DNA from: CAYMRB01 sp964392615
GTDB taxonomy: Bacteria; Planctomycetota; UBA8108
Direction of reading: 5' to 3'
Length of the DNA stretch: 18,761 nucleotides
Assembly (NCBI GenBank): GCA_964392615.1
Contig: CAYMRB010000175.1
Location: 1-18,761 of the forward strand
The notes beneath the pieces were generated by a model. It was not told where the DNA came from. It made no database searches and saw only the letters and a program-made list of their open reading frames with translations. Shown one piece after another: positions 1 to 7,074 of the stretch (position 1 is the stretch's first letter; each line of letters begins with the position of its first letter). A program made the position numbers and the translations under genes.

Positions 1-747
1 CGCGTCGTCGGGCCGATCATCGTGGCCGGACTGCATGCTCACCGAAAGGACACTGTCCACCCGCGCCGCTTCGAGGCGACGGGGTCGATCGCACAGGAGG
101 TCACGCTCGAAGCGACCGAACCGCGAAGCGGTGAGCTGCGCGCGACAGCGCAGGCCGGGGACGCGCGGCAGGAGATCGTCTTCGACCTCGCTCCGGGGAA
201 GCCGACGCGGGACGTGTTCCGCCTCGGCCGGGGCGGAGTGGGCTACTCGTGGGGCTACCGCCTCCGAGGCGGCGAGGAGCGTTCGGGAGACGTGACGACG
301 GGCGCGTCGTTTCACGCTCAGGACGACATCGTCTGCGGCGGCGTCACGCGTGCGGGGCTCTTCAGTCATCCTCCGTACCAGGGTGGCGTCGGCTACAGCT
401 ATGCCGACTTCGAGCCGATCCCCCTTCCCGACGAGCCGTGCGAGCTGCACGTATGGGTGGGTATCAAGGACGGCGGGCACGTCTCGGACGGCGTCGACTT
501 CATTGTCGAGGCGACCCCGGAAGGTGGCGAAAGGACCGAGATCGCGCGCGTGAACACCGGCGAGCGATCTTGGCGTGAGCTGTCCGCAGACCTCTCACCG
601 TTCCGCGGCAAGCGCGTCGGCATTCGCCTTGTCGCCGACGTCGGCCCCCGAGACAATTCGACGTCTGACTGGGCCTCGTGGGGAGAGCCGACGATCCGGC
701 TCCTGCGATCGATCCCTGTCTTGGAGGTGCGCCCTCGAAGGCGTTAG
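1..747 (+). CDS. C-terminal part of a beta-sandwich (carbohydrate-binding-like) protein, 5' truncated
   Basis: The reading frame is open from base 1 to the TAG at 745-747, so the start lies outside the window; a GTG at 22 is in frame but has no reason to be the true start. About 248 residues are visible. They are rich in predicted beta strands, with no transmembrane segment and no catalytic motif I recognise. The last half (GVGYSYADF, then DGVDFIVEA, SWRELSADLSPFRGKRVGIRL, and DWASWGEP) resembles the NPCBM/galactose-binding-like modules found at the ends of secreted planctomycete proteins. The gene is followed within 70 bases by a secreted sulfatase on the same strand, so it is probably the first visible gene of the glycan-degradation operon. 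The enzyme or binding activity of the missing N-terminal part cannot be inferred. The partial CDS is solid; the fold is a moderate inference. Confidence 0.75.
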   Translation, partial: RVVGPIIVAGLHAHRKDTVHPRRFEATGSIAQEVTLEATEPRSGELRATAQAGDARQEIVFDLAPGKPTRDVFRLGRGGVGYSWGYRLRGGEERSGDVTTGASFHAQDDIVCGGVTRAGLFSHPPYQGGVGYSYADFEPIPLPDEPCELHVWVGIKDGGHVSDGVDFIVEATPEGGERTEIARVNTGERSWRELSADLSPFRGKRVGIRLVADVGPRDNSTSDWASWGEPTIRLLRSIPVLEVRPRRR

Positions 748-797
748 GTTGACTTGAACAGCTTCCGAAGGCGGATCGCCAAGCAGACGGAAGAGCC

Positions 798-804
798 GAG
801 GGAG
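798..804 (+). promoter_or_regulatory. Shine-Dalgarno of first sulfatase
   Basis: GAGGGAG lies 9 bases before a GTG at 814. This supports the GTG start over the in-frame TTG at 754, which has only a weak AGG upstream and would add 20 polar residues before the signal peptide. Confidence 0.5.
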
Positions 805-813
805 TCCGAAACA

Positions 814-2445
814 GTGAATGTAGCGGCGATCGACGCGCGGAAACGGCCTCGGGCGGCACGACGACGCACCTCGTCGTCGTGGCTCTGGGGACTCGTCGGA
901 TTCGGCGTTCTGTTCCTGGCAGGCAATCCGTCGCTGGCTGACTGTCCGCCCGCTCCGCGTCCGAACATCCTGTTCATCGTCACGGACGACCAGGCGCGCA
1001 GCGAGTTCAACTTCCTGCCGGAAGGCCGTGACGAAAACGGCAGGCCGCGGAACCTGAGCCCGACCATCGACCGTCTGGCTCGCGAGGGCGTGGTCCTCCT
1101 GAATCAGTACGTCAGCAGTCCCGTGTGCACGCCGTCGCGGTACTCAGTTCTGACGGGGACCTACGCCAGCCGGGCGCCCGGCTTCACTCGCGCCGCCACG
1201 CGCAACGAGCAGATCAACATCACCTGGAACAGCCACATCGACGCCGACACACCCCACCTCGCCCGCACGCTGCGACGGGCGGGGTACTTCACCGGTGCGG
1301 TCGGGAAGAACCACGTGATCCGCGCGCGCCAACGGGGCCGAGCGCAGGCGCCGGACGACGCTGCCGACCCGCGCGATCCCGAGGTGGCGGCCCACTACGC
1401 CGAGAAGCAACGCGAGCAGGTCCGCGCGTTCGAGGCGTGCGGTTTCGACTTTGCCGCCAGCCTCTACGCCGGGAATCTCCCTGGACACACGTGTCGGGCG
1501 CTCGAGTACCACAACATGGACTGGATTACGAGCGGCGCGCTCGCATTCCTCGACGCCTGGGGTAAGACGGAGAAGCCGTTCTTCCTTTACATGGCGACGA
1601 CACTGAACCACGGACCGGGTCCACGGTTCAGAAAGTACACGGGAGATCCGCTCGCGACACCCGCCGGGCTCCTCGAGAACCCCCTCGCCGTCCAGCCGCC
1701 GCGCGCCGGGATTCCCGAGCGGGTTCGAGCCTCCGGCCTGTCGACGGCGGGCCCGGCTTGCGACGTTCTCTGGTTGGACGACGGTATCGGCGCCGTGCTG
1801 AAGCGGCTTGAGGAGCGCGGCGTTCTCAACGACACGGTCGTCTTCTTCTTCGACGACCACGGCGTCGAGAAAGGCAAGGCGTCGCTCTACGAAGGCGGTA
1901 TTCGGTCCGTCAGCTTCGTCTGGTCCCCACGGCGCGTGAAGGGTGGCCGGCGTTCGAACGTCATGGTGTCCAACGTCGACTTCGCACCGACGATCATGGA
2001 TCTCTGCAGCGTGCCGCCTCAAGGTCGCCACGCCGTGGACGGCAAGAGCTTCGTCTCGGTCCTCCAGGGGAGTGATGACGCGATCCACGACTACCTGTAC
2101 TTCGAGCTCGGGGCGACGCGGGCGGTCGTGAAGGAGGGGTGGAAGTACCTCGCCTTTCGGCTCCCCGCGTCGATCCCCGAAAACCCGCCTCGACCGTACA
2201 CGCATCTCGCCGACCGCCCGGGCGGCCGTGGCTCCGAGCGTCCGGCGATCGCGTTCTATCCCAATTACTTCGACGCAGACCAGCTCTACGACATCCGTTC
2301 CGACCCGCTCGAACGTCGAAATCTCTACCAGGAAAAAGAGCACGCGGCCCGACGCAGTGCGATGCGGGAGCTGTTGCGAGAGGCGGTGGCCCGAGTGCCC
2401 GGTGCCTTCGGCGAGTTCACCGATCCGCCCCCGGCCGGAAGATGA
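814..2445 (+). CDS. Secreted sulfatase (alkaline-phosphatase superfamily, formylglycine type), no. 1
   Basis: Predicted to hydrolyse sulfate esters, probably on a polysaccharide, outside the cytoplasm. From the GTG at 814 it has 543 residues: an Arg-rich start, a hydrophobic segment (WLWGLVGFGVLFLAG) and a likely cleavage after SLA. The catalytic domain opens with PNILFIVTDDQ (metal-binding D58, D59). The sulfatase signature CTPSR follows, with C105 as the formylglycine precursor, then GKNH (K165, H167), HGPG near the middle, and DDHG (D347 region) followed by ASLYEGGIR. These match the active-site order of family S1 sulfatases; DDHG replaces the more usual DNG. The C-terminal DQLYDIRSDPLERRNL block is also typical. 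Activity needs a maturation enzyme (FGE or anSME) that is not in this window. The substrate is unknown; neighbours suggest a sulfated glycan carrying alpha-linked sugars. The family call is very secure; the start is less so (TTG 754 is the alternative). Confidence 0.93.
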   Translation: MNVAAIDARKRPRAARRRTSSSWLWGLVGFGVLFLAGNPSLADCPPAPRPNILFIVTDDQARSEFNFLPEGRDENGRPRNLSPTIDRLAREGVVLLNQYVSSPVCTPSRYSVLTGTYASRAPGFTRAATRNEQINITWNSHIDADTPHLARTLRRAGYFTGAVGKNHVIRARQRGRAQAPDDAADPRDPEVAAHYAEKQREQVRAFEACGFDFAASLYAGNLPGHTCRALEYHNMDWITSGALAFLDAWGKTEKPFFLYMATTLNHGPGPRFRKYTGDPLATPAGLLENPLAVQPPRAGIPERVRASGLSTAGPACDVLWLDDGIGAVLKRLEERGVLNDTVVFFFDDHGVEKGKASLYEGGIRSVSFVWSPRRVKGGRRSNVMVSNVDFAPTIMDLCSVPPQGRHAVDGKSFVSVLQGSDDAIHDYLYFELGATRAVVKEGWKYLAFRLPASIPENPPRPYTHLADRPGGRGSERPAIAFYPNYFDADQLYDIRSDPLERRNLYQEKEHAARRSAMRELLREAVARVPGAFGEFTDPPPAGR

Positions 2446-2501
2446 CGATCAGCGACAGCGTCGACGACGCTCCCACTGCACACAGGAAGCACGTATCGTG
2501 A
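2442..2501 (+). CDS. 19-codon mini-ORF bridging sulfatase and glycosidase genes (possible coupling peptide)
   Basis: ATG at 2442 overlaps the sulfatase TGA (ATGA, 2442-2445). The frame runs 19 codons (MTISDSVDDAPTAHRKHVS) to a TGA at 2499-2501 that overlaps the GTG of the glycosidase (GTGA, 2498-2501). The arrangement would let ribosomes terminate and reinitiate twice, linking the two large genes. The GGAAG just before the ATG is too close to act as a normal Shine-Dalgarno, so expression would depend on reinitiation. The overlap geometry is directly visible; whether it is translated is speculation, and chance is possible because the glycosidase has its own good ribosome binding site. Confidence 0.25.
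   Translation: MTISDSVDDAPTAHRKHVS
2484..2489 (+). promoter_or_regulatory. Shine-Dalgarno of the GH36-like glycosidase
   Basis: AGGAAG lies 8 bases before the GTG at 2498. It decides this start, since the frame is open far upstream inside the preceding sulfatase gene and the next ATG (2537) lacks such a motif. Confidence 0.6.
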
Positions 2502-5170
2502 AGGGTCACGAACCGCTCTGGAGCCAGCTCCCGCCGATGATGCCCGACGATCGAACCCCGAGGCTCTCGTTGACGCTTCTCGCAGCGGCGACGCTGGCCA
2601 GCGCGCTTCTGCCGGTCGTGGTGTCGGCCGCCCCGGCGGAGACGCGGTCGCTGGGCAACGACCACATCCAAATCGTGTTCGCCCGGCAGGCGCGAACGTG
2701 GCGGCTGGCTCGACTGGCGAGGAGCGACGGAAGCGACGCGCTCGACGTGACGAGCGACGAGTTCGAGGTCCTGCTCTTCGACGGGCAGCGAGTCACGGTG
2801 GACGATTACCACGCTGACGGCGATGCGCGCATCGTCGTTGAAGGAGGGGCGCGAGTCTTCGAGACCGTCTATCGATGCCCGGAAGGCGGAGATCCCCGAG
2901 TGCCGGCATCGGTGACGGTGACGTATCGGATCGGGACGGGACCGTTCGTCCACAAGGAGATCCGGCTCGGCATGCGCGAGGGGCAGAACATCGACAGGCT
3001 TCAGGTGCTGCGCTTCTCGACAGCGCAGCCCGCGGAGCGTGGCGGCGAGGGGCAGCCGGTCTTCGTCGGCAACTGGTTCTTCGGACTCGACTACCCGGGC
3101 TTCCACAGTCGTCACAGCGACGGATTCGTCGAGCCCGACTTCCGCTACAAGCACCCCTATACGATCGACCTCGACGGCGCGGATCGCGAGCTCTCGCCCC
3201 GTCGGGGGCTCGTCACGTGCTTCCACTTCCCCGGTGCCGCGCGTCGCCGGAAGAACGGCTCGTGGGACGTCGTCGGCAAGCGCGCCGTCATGGGGCTGAG
3301 TCGGAAGCCCGGCGAGAGCGCCGAGCTGGCGCTGCTGGACTACATCGACGAGACGCGCCTCCCGCCGCGCAGCTACCTGCACTTCAACAATTGGTACAGC
3401 GACAGGGCCAAGAACCTGGACGTAGCGGTGTTCGCTGACGACGTCGCGGCGACTCTGCAGACCCGACTCCGGAGGTACGGCGCCAGGTTGGACGCGATGG
3501 TCCCCGACAACGGCTGGCAGAACGGCAAGACGTTCACCCGGATCTACGAGCCGAAGCCGGGACTGGACCTTGCGAAGCTGCGGCGCGCGTTGGCCCGAGT
3601 CGACACGGGACTGGGACTCTGGGTCGCTCTGGATGGCACGAAGAGCAGCATCTCTCGGGGTCTCGAAGTGGGCTATCGCCCCGCCTTGGCTGACGATGCC
3701 GATCTCTCCCATCTGCCCTGGTTGGCCAAGAAGAGGGCGTTCTTCGACCTCCTCGACCCGAAGTACCAGCGCGATCTCCGCGAGTCGCTGCGTCACATGA
3801 TCGCGGCCGGCGGAGTCGACTACATCAAGCACGACTTCAACCACTGTATCACTTCGGGGCACCTGTCCTGGCGGCATGCGCGAGAGGCCTGCCTGGACGT
3901 CACGCTCGAGCTGCTGGCGTACGAACGCCGGCTCAACCCGCGCCTGATACAGAACTTCACGAACGGCGCCTGGTTCAGTCCTTGGTGGTTCCAACACGCT
4001 CACGTGATCTGGATGATGAGCGGCGATTCGGGCGGCAACGGATCGTGGCCGCAGCTGTCCTTGCGCGACGGCGCCACCACCTACCGTGACGCATGGCTCT
4101 ATCAGAGCTTCAACCGCCCGGCCCACTGTGTGCGGCCGCTCGTCCGAATCGCCGACCTGATGACCCACGGCATCCTCTTCACGAAGAAGAAGCCCTTCAC
4201 GGATTCAGAGGACACGCTGCGCGACTGGTCCGATTACGTGGTTATGTACTTCGCCCGCGGCACGACCCTGAAGGAGCTCTACATCGACCCCGAGCTGCTG
4301 GACGAGAATCACTGGAGAGTCCTGGGCATGACCTGCGCGTGGGCTCAGGCGGCTCAACATCGGCTACTCAAAACGGTGCTCATCGGCGGCGACTGCAGTG
4401 CCGGCGAGGTCTACGGATACGTCAGCTGGGTCGGAAACCGGGCGATTCTCACCGCGCGCAATCCCGGTCGGCGCGCTCGATCGCTACAGGTCCCGTTCGA
4501 CACATCGGTCTACTTCCGCGGCGAGCAGGGGCGGCCGTTCCGCGCTCGCGTGATCTACCCGTTCGTCGAGGAGATGCCGTGGGCCCTCGTATCCGGTCGG
4601 CCCTTCAGTGTCGGTGTCCCCGGCGACTCGACCTGGGTCCTCGAGATTACGCGCGGCACACCGCGGGCGACCCGCGCCGCGTCGCCGCCGCCGCTCCCGA
4701 CCGGCCGAGCCGAGCTCTCCGACGGTTCTTTCAGCGTCCGCGTGCCGATTCCCGACGAGGACATGGCGCGCTGCGACCTCCTCGTACAGGTACGCGGCAC
4801 GGCGACGCCGGAGATTCGCATCGACGGAGAGGTTGCCGAGTGCCGCCTGCGAGAGGCCCGACGGTGGACGCTTTCCGCCTCCGACCTGCGCGAGCACCGC
4901 GGCGAGGCGCCGACGGTCACGGGGCACCTGCGGCCAAGAGCCGACTCCCGCCTGAATCAGGGGGCAACCCTTCCCATCGAGGTCTGGCTCGTGGCCGATC
5001 GTCGCGTGGCCGCGCCAGCGCCGCCGACGACGGCCGGACCGCTCCCGTTCCCGATCTCGCAGCACTACCGCCGTCAGACCAGCCTATTGCTCAAGGGGAC
5101 TATCCCCCTGACCCGACGCCCCGGCGACGACGAAGCGACCACCAAGCCGCAACGACAACTCGGACGATAG
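2498..5170 (+). CDS. Secreted clan GH-D / GH36-like glycoside hydrolase (alpha-galactosidase-like)
   Basis: Probable exo-acting retaining glycosidase for alpha-linked sugars, secreted. From the GTG at 2498 it has 890 residues. A signal peptide (RLSLTLLAAATLASALLPVV) ends near ALPVVVSAA-P. An N-terminal beta-sandwich occupies roughly residues 50-310. A TIM-barrel-like region of about 310-610 follows, then a C-terminal beta domain to the end. Motifs suggest clan GH-D: DNGWQ at D337 (compare DDGWQ in GH36), DYIKHDFN with D446 at the position of the GH36 nucleophile (compare K-x-D-x-N), and MMSGDSGGNG with D510 as a candidate acid/base. The C-terminal ~170 residues, with Pro/Ala-rich linkers, look like added beta-sandwich modules. 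It lies between two sulfatase genes in the same operon, which suggests action after desulfation. Resemblance is at motif level only; substrate and exact GH family are uncertain, and it could be a divergent or unclassified family. Confidence 0.75.
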   Translation: MKGHEPLWSQLPPMMPDDRTPRLSLTLLAAATLASALLPVVVSAAPAETRSLGNDHIQIVFARQARTWRLARLARSDGSDALDVTSDEFEVLLFDGQRVTVDDYHADGDARIVVEGGARVFETVYRCPEGGDPRVPASVTVTYRIGTGPFVHKEIRLGMREGQNIDRLQVLRFSTAQPAERGGEGQPVFVGNWFFGLDYPGFHSRHSDGFVEPDFRYKHPYTIDLDGADRELSPRRGLVTCFHFPGAARRRKNGSWDVVGKRAVMGLSRKPGESAELALLDYIDETRLPPRSYLHFNNWYSDRAKNLDVAVFADDVAATLQTRLRRYGARLDAMVPDNGWQNGKTFTRIYEPKPGLDLAKLRRALARVDTGLGLWVALDGTKSSISRGLEVGYRPALADDADLSHLPWLAKKRAFFDLLDPKYQRDLRESLRHMIAAGGVDYIKHDFNHCITSGHLSWRHAREACLDVTLELLAYERRLNPRLIQNFTNGAWFSPWWFQHAHVIWMMSGDSGGNGSWPQLSLRDGATTYRDAWLYQSFNRPAHCVRPLVRIADLMTHGILFTKKKPFTDSEDTLRDWSDYVVMYFARGTTLKELYIDPELLDENHWRVLGMTCAWAQAAQHRLLKTVLIGGDCSAGEVYGYVSWVGNRAILTARNPGRRARSLQVPFDTSVYFRGEQGRPFRARVIYPFVEEMPWALVSGRPFSVGVPGDSTWVLEITRGTPRATRAASPPPLPTGRAELSDGSFSVRVPIPDEDMARCDLLVQVRGTATPEIRIDGEVAECRLREARRWTLSASDLREHRGEAPTVTGHLRPRADSRLNQGATLPIEVWLVADRRVAAPAPPTTAGPLPFPISQHYRRQTSLLLKGTIPLTRRPGDDEATTKPQRQLGR

Positions 5171-5173
5171 GAA
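5169..5173 (+). promoter_or_regulatory. Shine-Dalgarno of second sulfatase, overlapping previous stop
   Basis: AGGAA overlaps the TAG stop of the glycosidase (5168-5170) and lies 4 bases before the ATG at 5178. The arrangement implies co-transcription and probably translational coupling. Confidence 0.55.
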
Positions 5174-5177
5174 CCCC

Positions 5178-6731
5178 ATGAGGCGGATACGAATCGACAA
5201 GGTGATCGCTCTTTCCGCGGTAGCTCTGTGCCTCGCCTTCCCCTCCGTCGCCGTCGCCGCGCCCGATGGCAAGCCCAACATCGTGCTGATTCTCGCAGAC
5301 GACGTCAGCCCGGACATGTTCAGCTGCTACGGTCAGGCCGGTGCAGCCCGGACTCCCAACATCGACCGGATCGGCAGAGAGGGCGTCCTGTTCCGCACGT
5401 GTTACGCTCCGGCGATCTGCGCGCCGTCGCGAGCCTTGCTCATGACCGGCAAGTACAGCACGACAACCGGAGTCTATCACAACGGACTCTGGCTGGACGG
5501 ATCGAGGGGCAACCTCTTCACGAAGCAACACAGCTGGGCGAAGCTGCTCAGAACGGCCGGCTACGCGACGGCGATCGCCGGCAAGTGGCACTGCGGCGCG
5601 CTGGATCCGTGGGAGCCCGAGGTCGGCTTCGACGAGTACTGCCTCTGGGAGGGCACGGCCAAGATTCTGAGCAAGACGGGTGTGGACGTTCACGCCGAGG
5701 GTCTGCGCGAGAAGATCGAGCAGTCCGACACGCGCTACTGGCACCCGGCGACCCTGCAGAACGGCAAGTACGTCCGCGTGAAGAGATCCGACTTCGGACC
5801 GGACATCCGCTGCCGATTCCTGATCGACTTCATGGAGCGCATGGCCTCGAGTGGCAAGCCGTTCCTGGCCTACTGGCCCACCGTGATCCCCCACGGCCCG
5901 TACTCGACAACACCGCTCGCCGGGGAAGTCATGGATATCTCGCCCACGAGACCCGACCTGAAAGGCCTACGTTCCACAGCGCGCGCGGCCGCCATCGAGG
6001 GGTACGAGAAGAACGTGCGGCGTCGGTTCGTCAACCTCGTCGAGTACATGGACCTGCTCGTAGGCAAGCTGCTCGCCAAAGCCGAGGCGCTCGGCATCGC
6101 CGACAACACCTACTTCATCTTCTGCTCGGACAACGGTACGGCCAATACCGCGAAGAACCGGGGAGTGGAACGAGGGTGCCATGTTCCGTTCGTGCTGATG
6201 GGCCCCCGCGTCCAACGTGCCGGGCCGACGGACGAGCTCATGGACTTCTCGGATGTGGCGCCGACTCTGCTGGAGATGGCGGGCGCAGGACCGACGCCGG
6301 GATCGGCTTCGAGCCTCGACGGAAAGAGCCTGCTGCCCTACGTCAGCGGTGCTGAATCGGCACACCGGAAGTGGATCTACGGCTACGTCGGCGCTTCTCA
6401 GGTACTCCGTACGCGTCATCACATGCTGGAAGCCGTGAATCACATGTTCGACAGCCCACGGGGGCGGTTCTACTACACGGGCGATCACCGCTTCGGGCGC
6501 GGCTATCTCCGCGCGGACGGTGTGGCCGAGCACGCTTCGGCGCGCGACGCGTTCACGGAGATCCTCGCGCAGCTTCCGCCGCTGCGCCGCGACAACCCGC
6601 ACTGGCAGAGTCGAAAGGGCCGGAACTGGCTGCAGCAGAACGACACGCCGGAAGCCGTGGAGCGGCACCTGCACAACCACAAGGACTACCGTTTCTACGA
6701 TGAGGCGCCGCCCGCCGCGGAGACACCGTAG
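5178..6731 (+). CDS. Secreted sulfatase (formylglycine type), no. 2
   Basis: Predicted sulfate-ester hydrolase of 517 residues, exported by a signal peptide (IALSAVALCLAFPSVAVAA, cleavage near residue 28). Active-site landmarks in order are PNIVLILADDVSPDMFSCYG (D41, D42), CAPSRALLMTGK with C81 as formylglycine precursor, AGKWHCG (K136, H138), and CSDNGTAN (D318, N319), followed by GCHVPFVLMGP. Length is usual for family S1. Compared with sulfatase no. 1 the sequence is clearly of another subfamily: it has DNG rather than DDHG and lacks the YEGG block. It is the last gene of the + strand operon; the 343 bases after it contain repeats but no clear terminator. Different subfamilies in one operon suggest that different sulfate positions on the same glycan are attacked. 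Which positions cannot be told from the sequence. Confidence 0.95.
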   Translation: MRRIRIDKVIALSAVALCLAFPSVAVAAPDGKPNIVLILADDVSPDMFSCYGQAGAARTPNIDRIGREGVLFRTCYAPAICAPSRALLMTGKYSTTTGVYHNGLWLDGSRGNLFTKQHSWAKLLRTAGYATAIAGKWHCGALDPWEPEVGFDEYCLWEGTAKILSKTGVDVHAEGLREKIEQSDTRYWHPATLQNGKYVRVKRSDFGPDIRCRFLIDFMERMASSGKPFLAYWPTVIPHGPYSTTPLAGEVMDISPTRPDLKGLRSTARAAAIEGYEKNVRRRFVNLVEYMDLLVGKLLAKAEALGIADNTYFIFCSDNGTANTAKNRGVERGCHVPFVLMGPRVQRAGPTDELMDFSDVAPTLLEMAGAGPTPGSASSLDGKSLLPYVSGAESAHRKWIYGYVGASQVLRTRHHMLEAVNHMFDSPRGRFYYTGDHRFGRGYLRADGVAEHASARDAFTEILAQLPPLRRDNPHWQSRKGRNWLQQNDTPEAVERHLHNHKDYRFYDEAPPAAETP

Positions 6732-6835
6732 GGCGAACTCATCCGGACGCCAAACCGGCACGAGCGAGATCCTGACGCGACGGTGAATTCGATCGTCATG
6801 TGAGAAATCAGCGGGCGAAGTGTCGTTGACGAACA

Positions 6836-6902
6836 CCGACCGGCATCGCATCGTGAAGCGAAGCAACCGGAGCGCGATGGCGTCGCGACGAGATGCGGTC
6901 GG
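6836..6902. repeat. Imperfect inverted repeat (hairpin)
   Basis: Outer arms are CCGACCGGCATCGCATCGT (6836-6854) and ACGAGATGCGGTCGG (6888-6902), pairing with small bulges. An inner CGCGA/TCGCG pair lies at 6873-6877 and 6883-6887. It sits directly 5' of the 90-bp repeat and occupies the place that the left arm takes in the complete downstream element, so it may be a diverged left arm. There is no U-rich tail that would mark a terminator. Confidence 0.35.
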
Positions 6903-6906
6903 CGTC

Positions 6907-6996
6907 CCGGAGGCCCATAGTCGACTGAGCGCAACGAAGCCAGCGGGCGGAGATGCCGCTCGAATGCACAGATATTTGTGAAAGGCGGCACTAAGC
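6907..6996. repeat. 90-bp direct repeat, copy 1 (right half of a palindromic element)
   Basis: This stretch, from CCGGAGGCCCATAG to GGCGGCACTAAGC, matches 9311-9400 at 87 of 90 positions without gaps. The three differences are G/A, A/T and A/T. Its right end carries CACAGATATTTGTGAAAGG, the same arm that forms a terminal inverted repeat in copy 2. Here the matching left arm (AAATATCTGTGCAT) is absent, so this copy is truncated or its left arm has diverged. It ends 78 bases before the start codon of the Cys-rich gene. Confidence 0.9.
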
Positions 6997-7063
6997 GCCC
7001 CCTGCTGTCGTTGCGCTGCCACGTGGAATCAGCACAATCGCGGACCCGACGCGTCCCTTGTTC

Positions 7064-7069
7064 AGGAGG
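7064..7069 (+). promoter_or_regulatory. Strong Shine-Dalgarno of the Cys-rich protein gene
   Basis: A full AGGAGG lies 5 bases before the ATG at 7075. It is the strongest ribosome binding site seen in the window and suggests high translation. Confidence 0.8.
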
Positions 7070-7074
7070 ATCCG

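Larger units (their letters stand above)
6732..7074. other. Intergenic region with repeat DNA upstream of the Cys-rich gene
   Basis: These 343 bases lie between sulfatase no. 2 and the Cys-rich protein gene. I see no credible gene on either strand. It holds an imperfect hairpin (6836-6902), one copy of a 90-bp repeat (6907-6996), and a 78-base leader ending in a strong Shine-Dalgarno. No clear sigma-70-type promoter was found. The first ~100 bases (6732-6835) show nothing recognisable. Confidence 0.6.

Noticed and set aside
2417..4168. 583-codon minus-strand open frame antisense to the glycosidase
   Set aside because: No signal peptide, motif or ribosome binding site; the plus-strand gene is well supported by operon context and GH-D-like motifs.
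5967..7022. Long minus-strand open frame across the end of sulfatase no. 2 and the repeat region
   Set aside because: Mostly antisense to a well-supported sulfatase with clear motifs; Arg-rich, low-complexity translation with no domain. The segment that recurs in the other repeat copy (LSAAFHKYLCIRAA) is simply the translated repeat.
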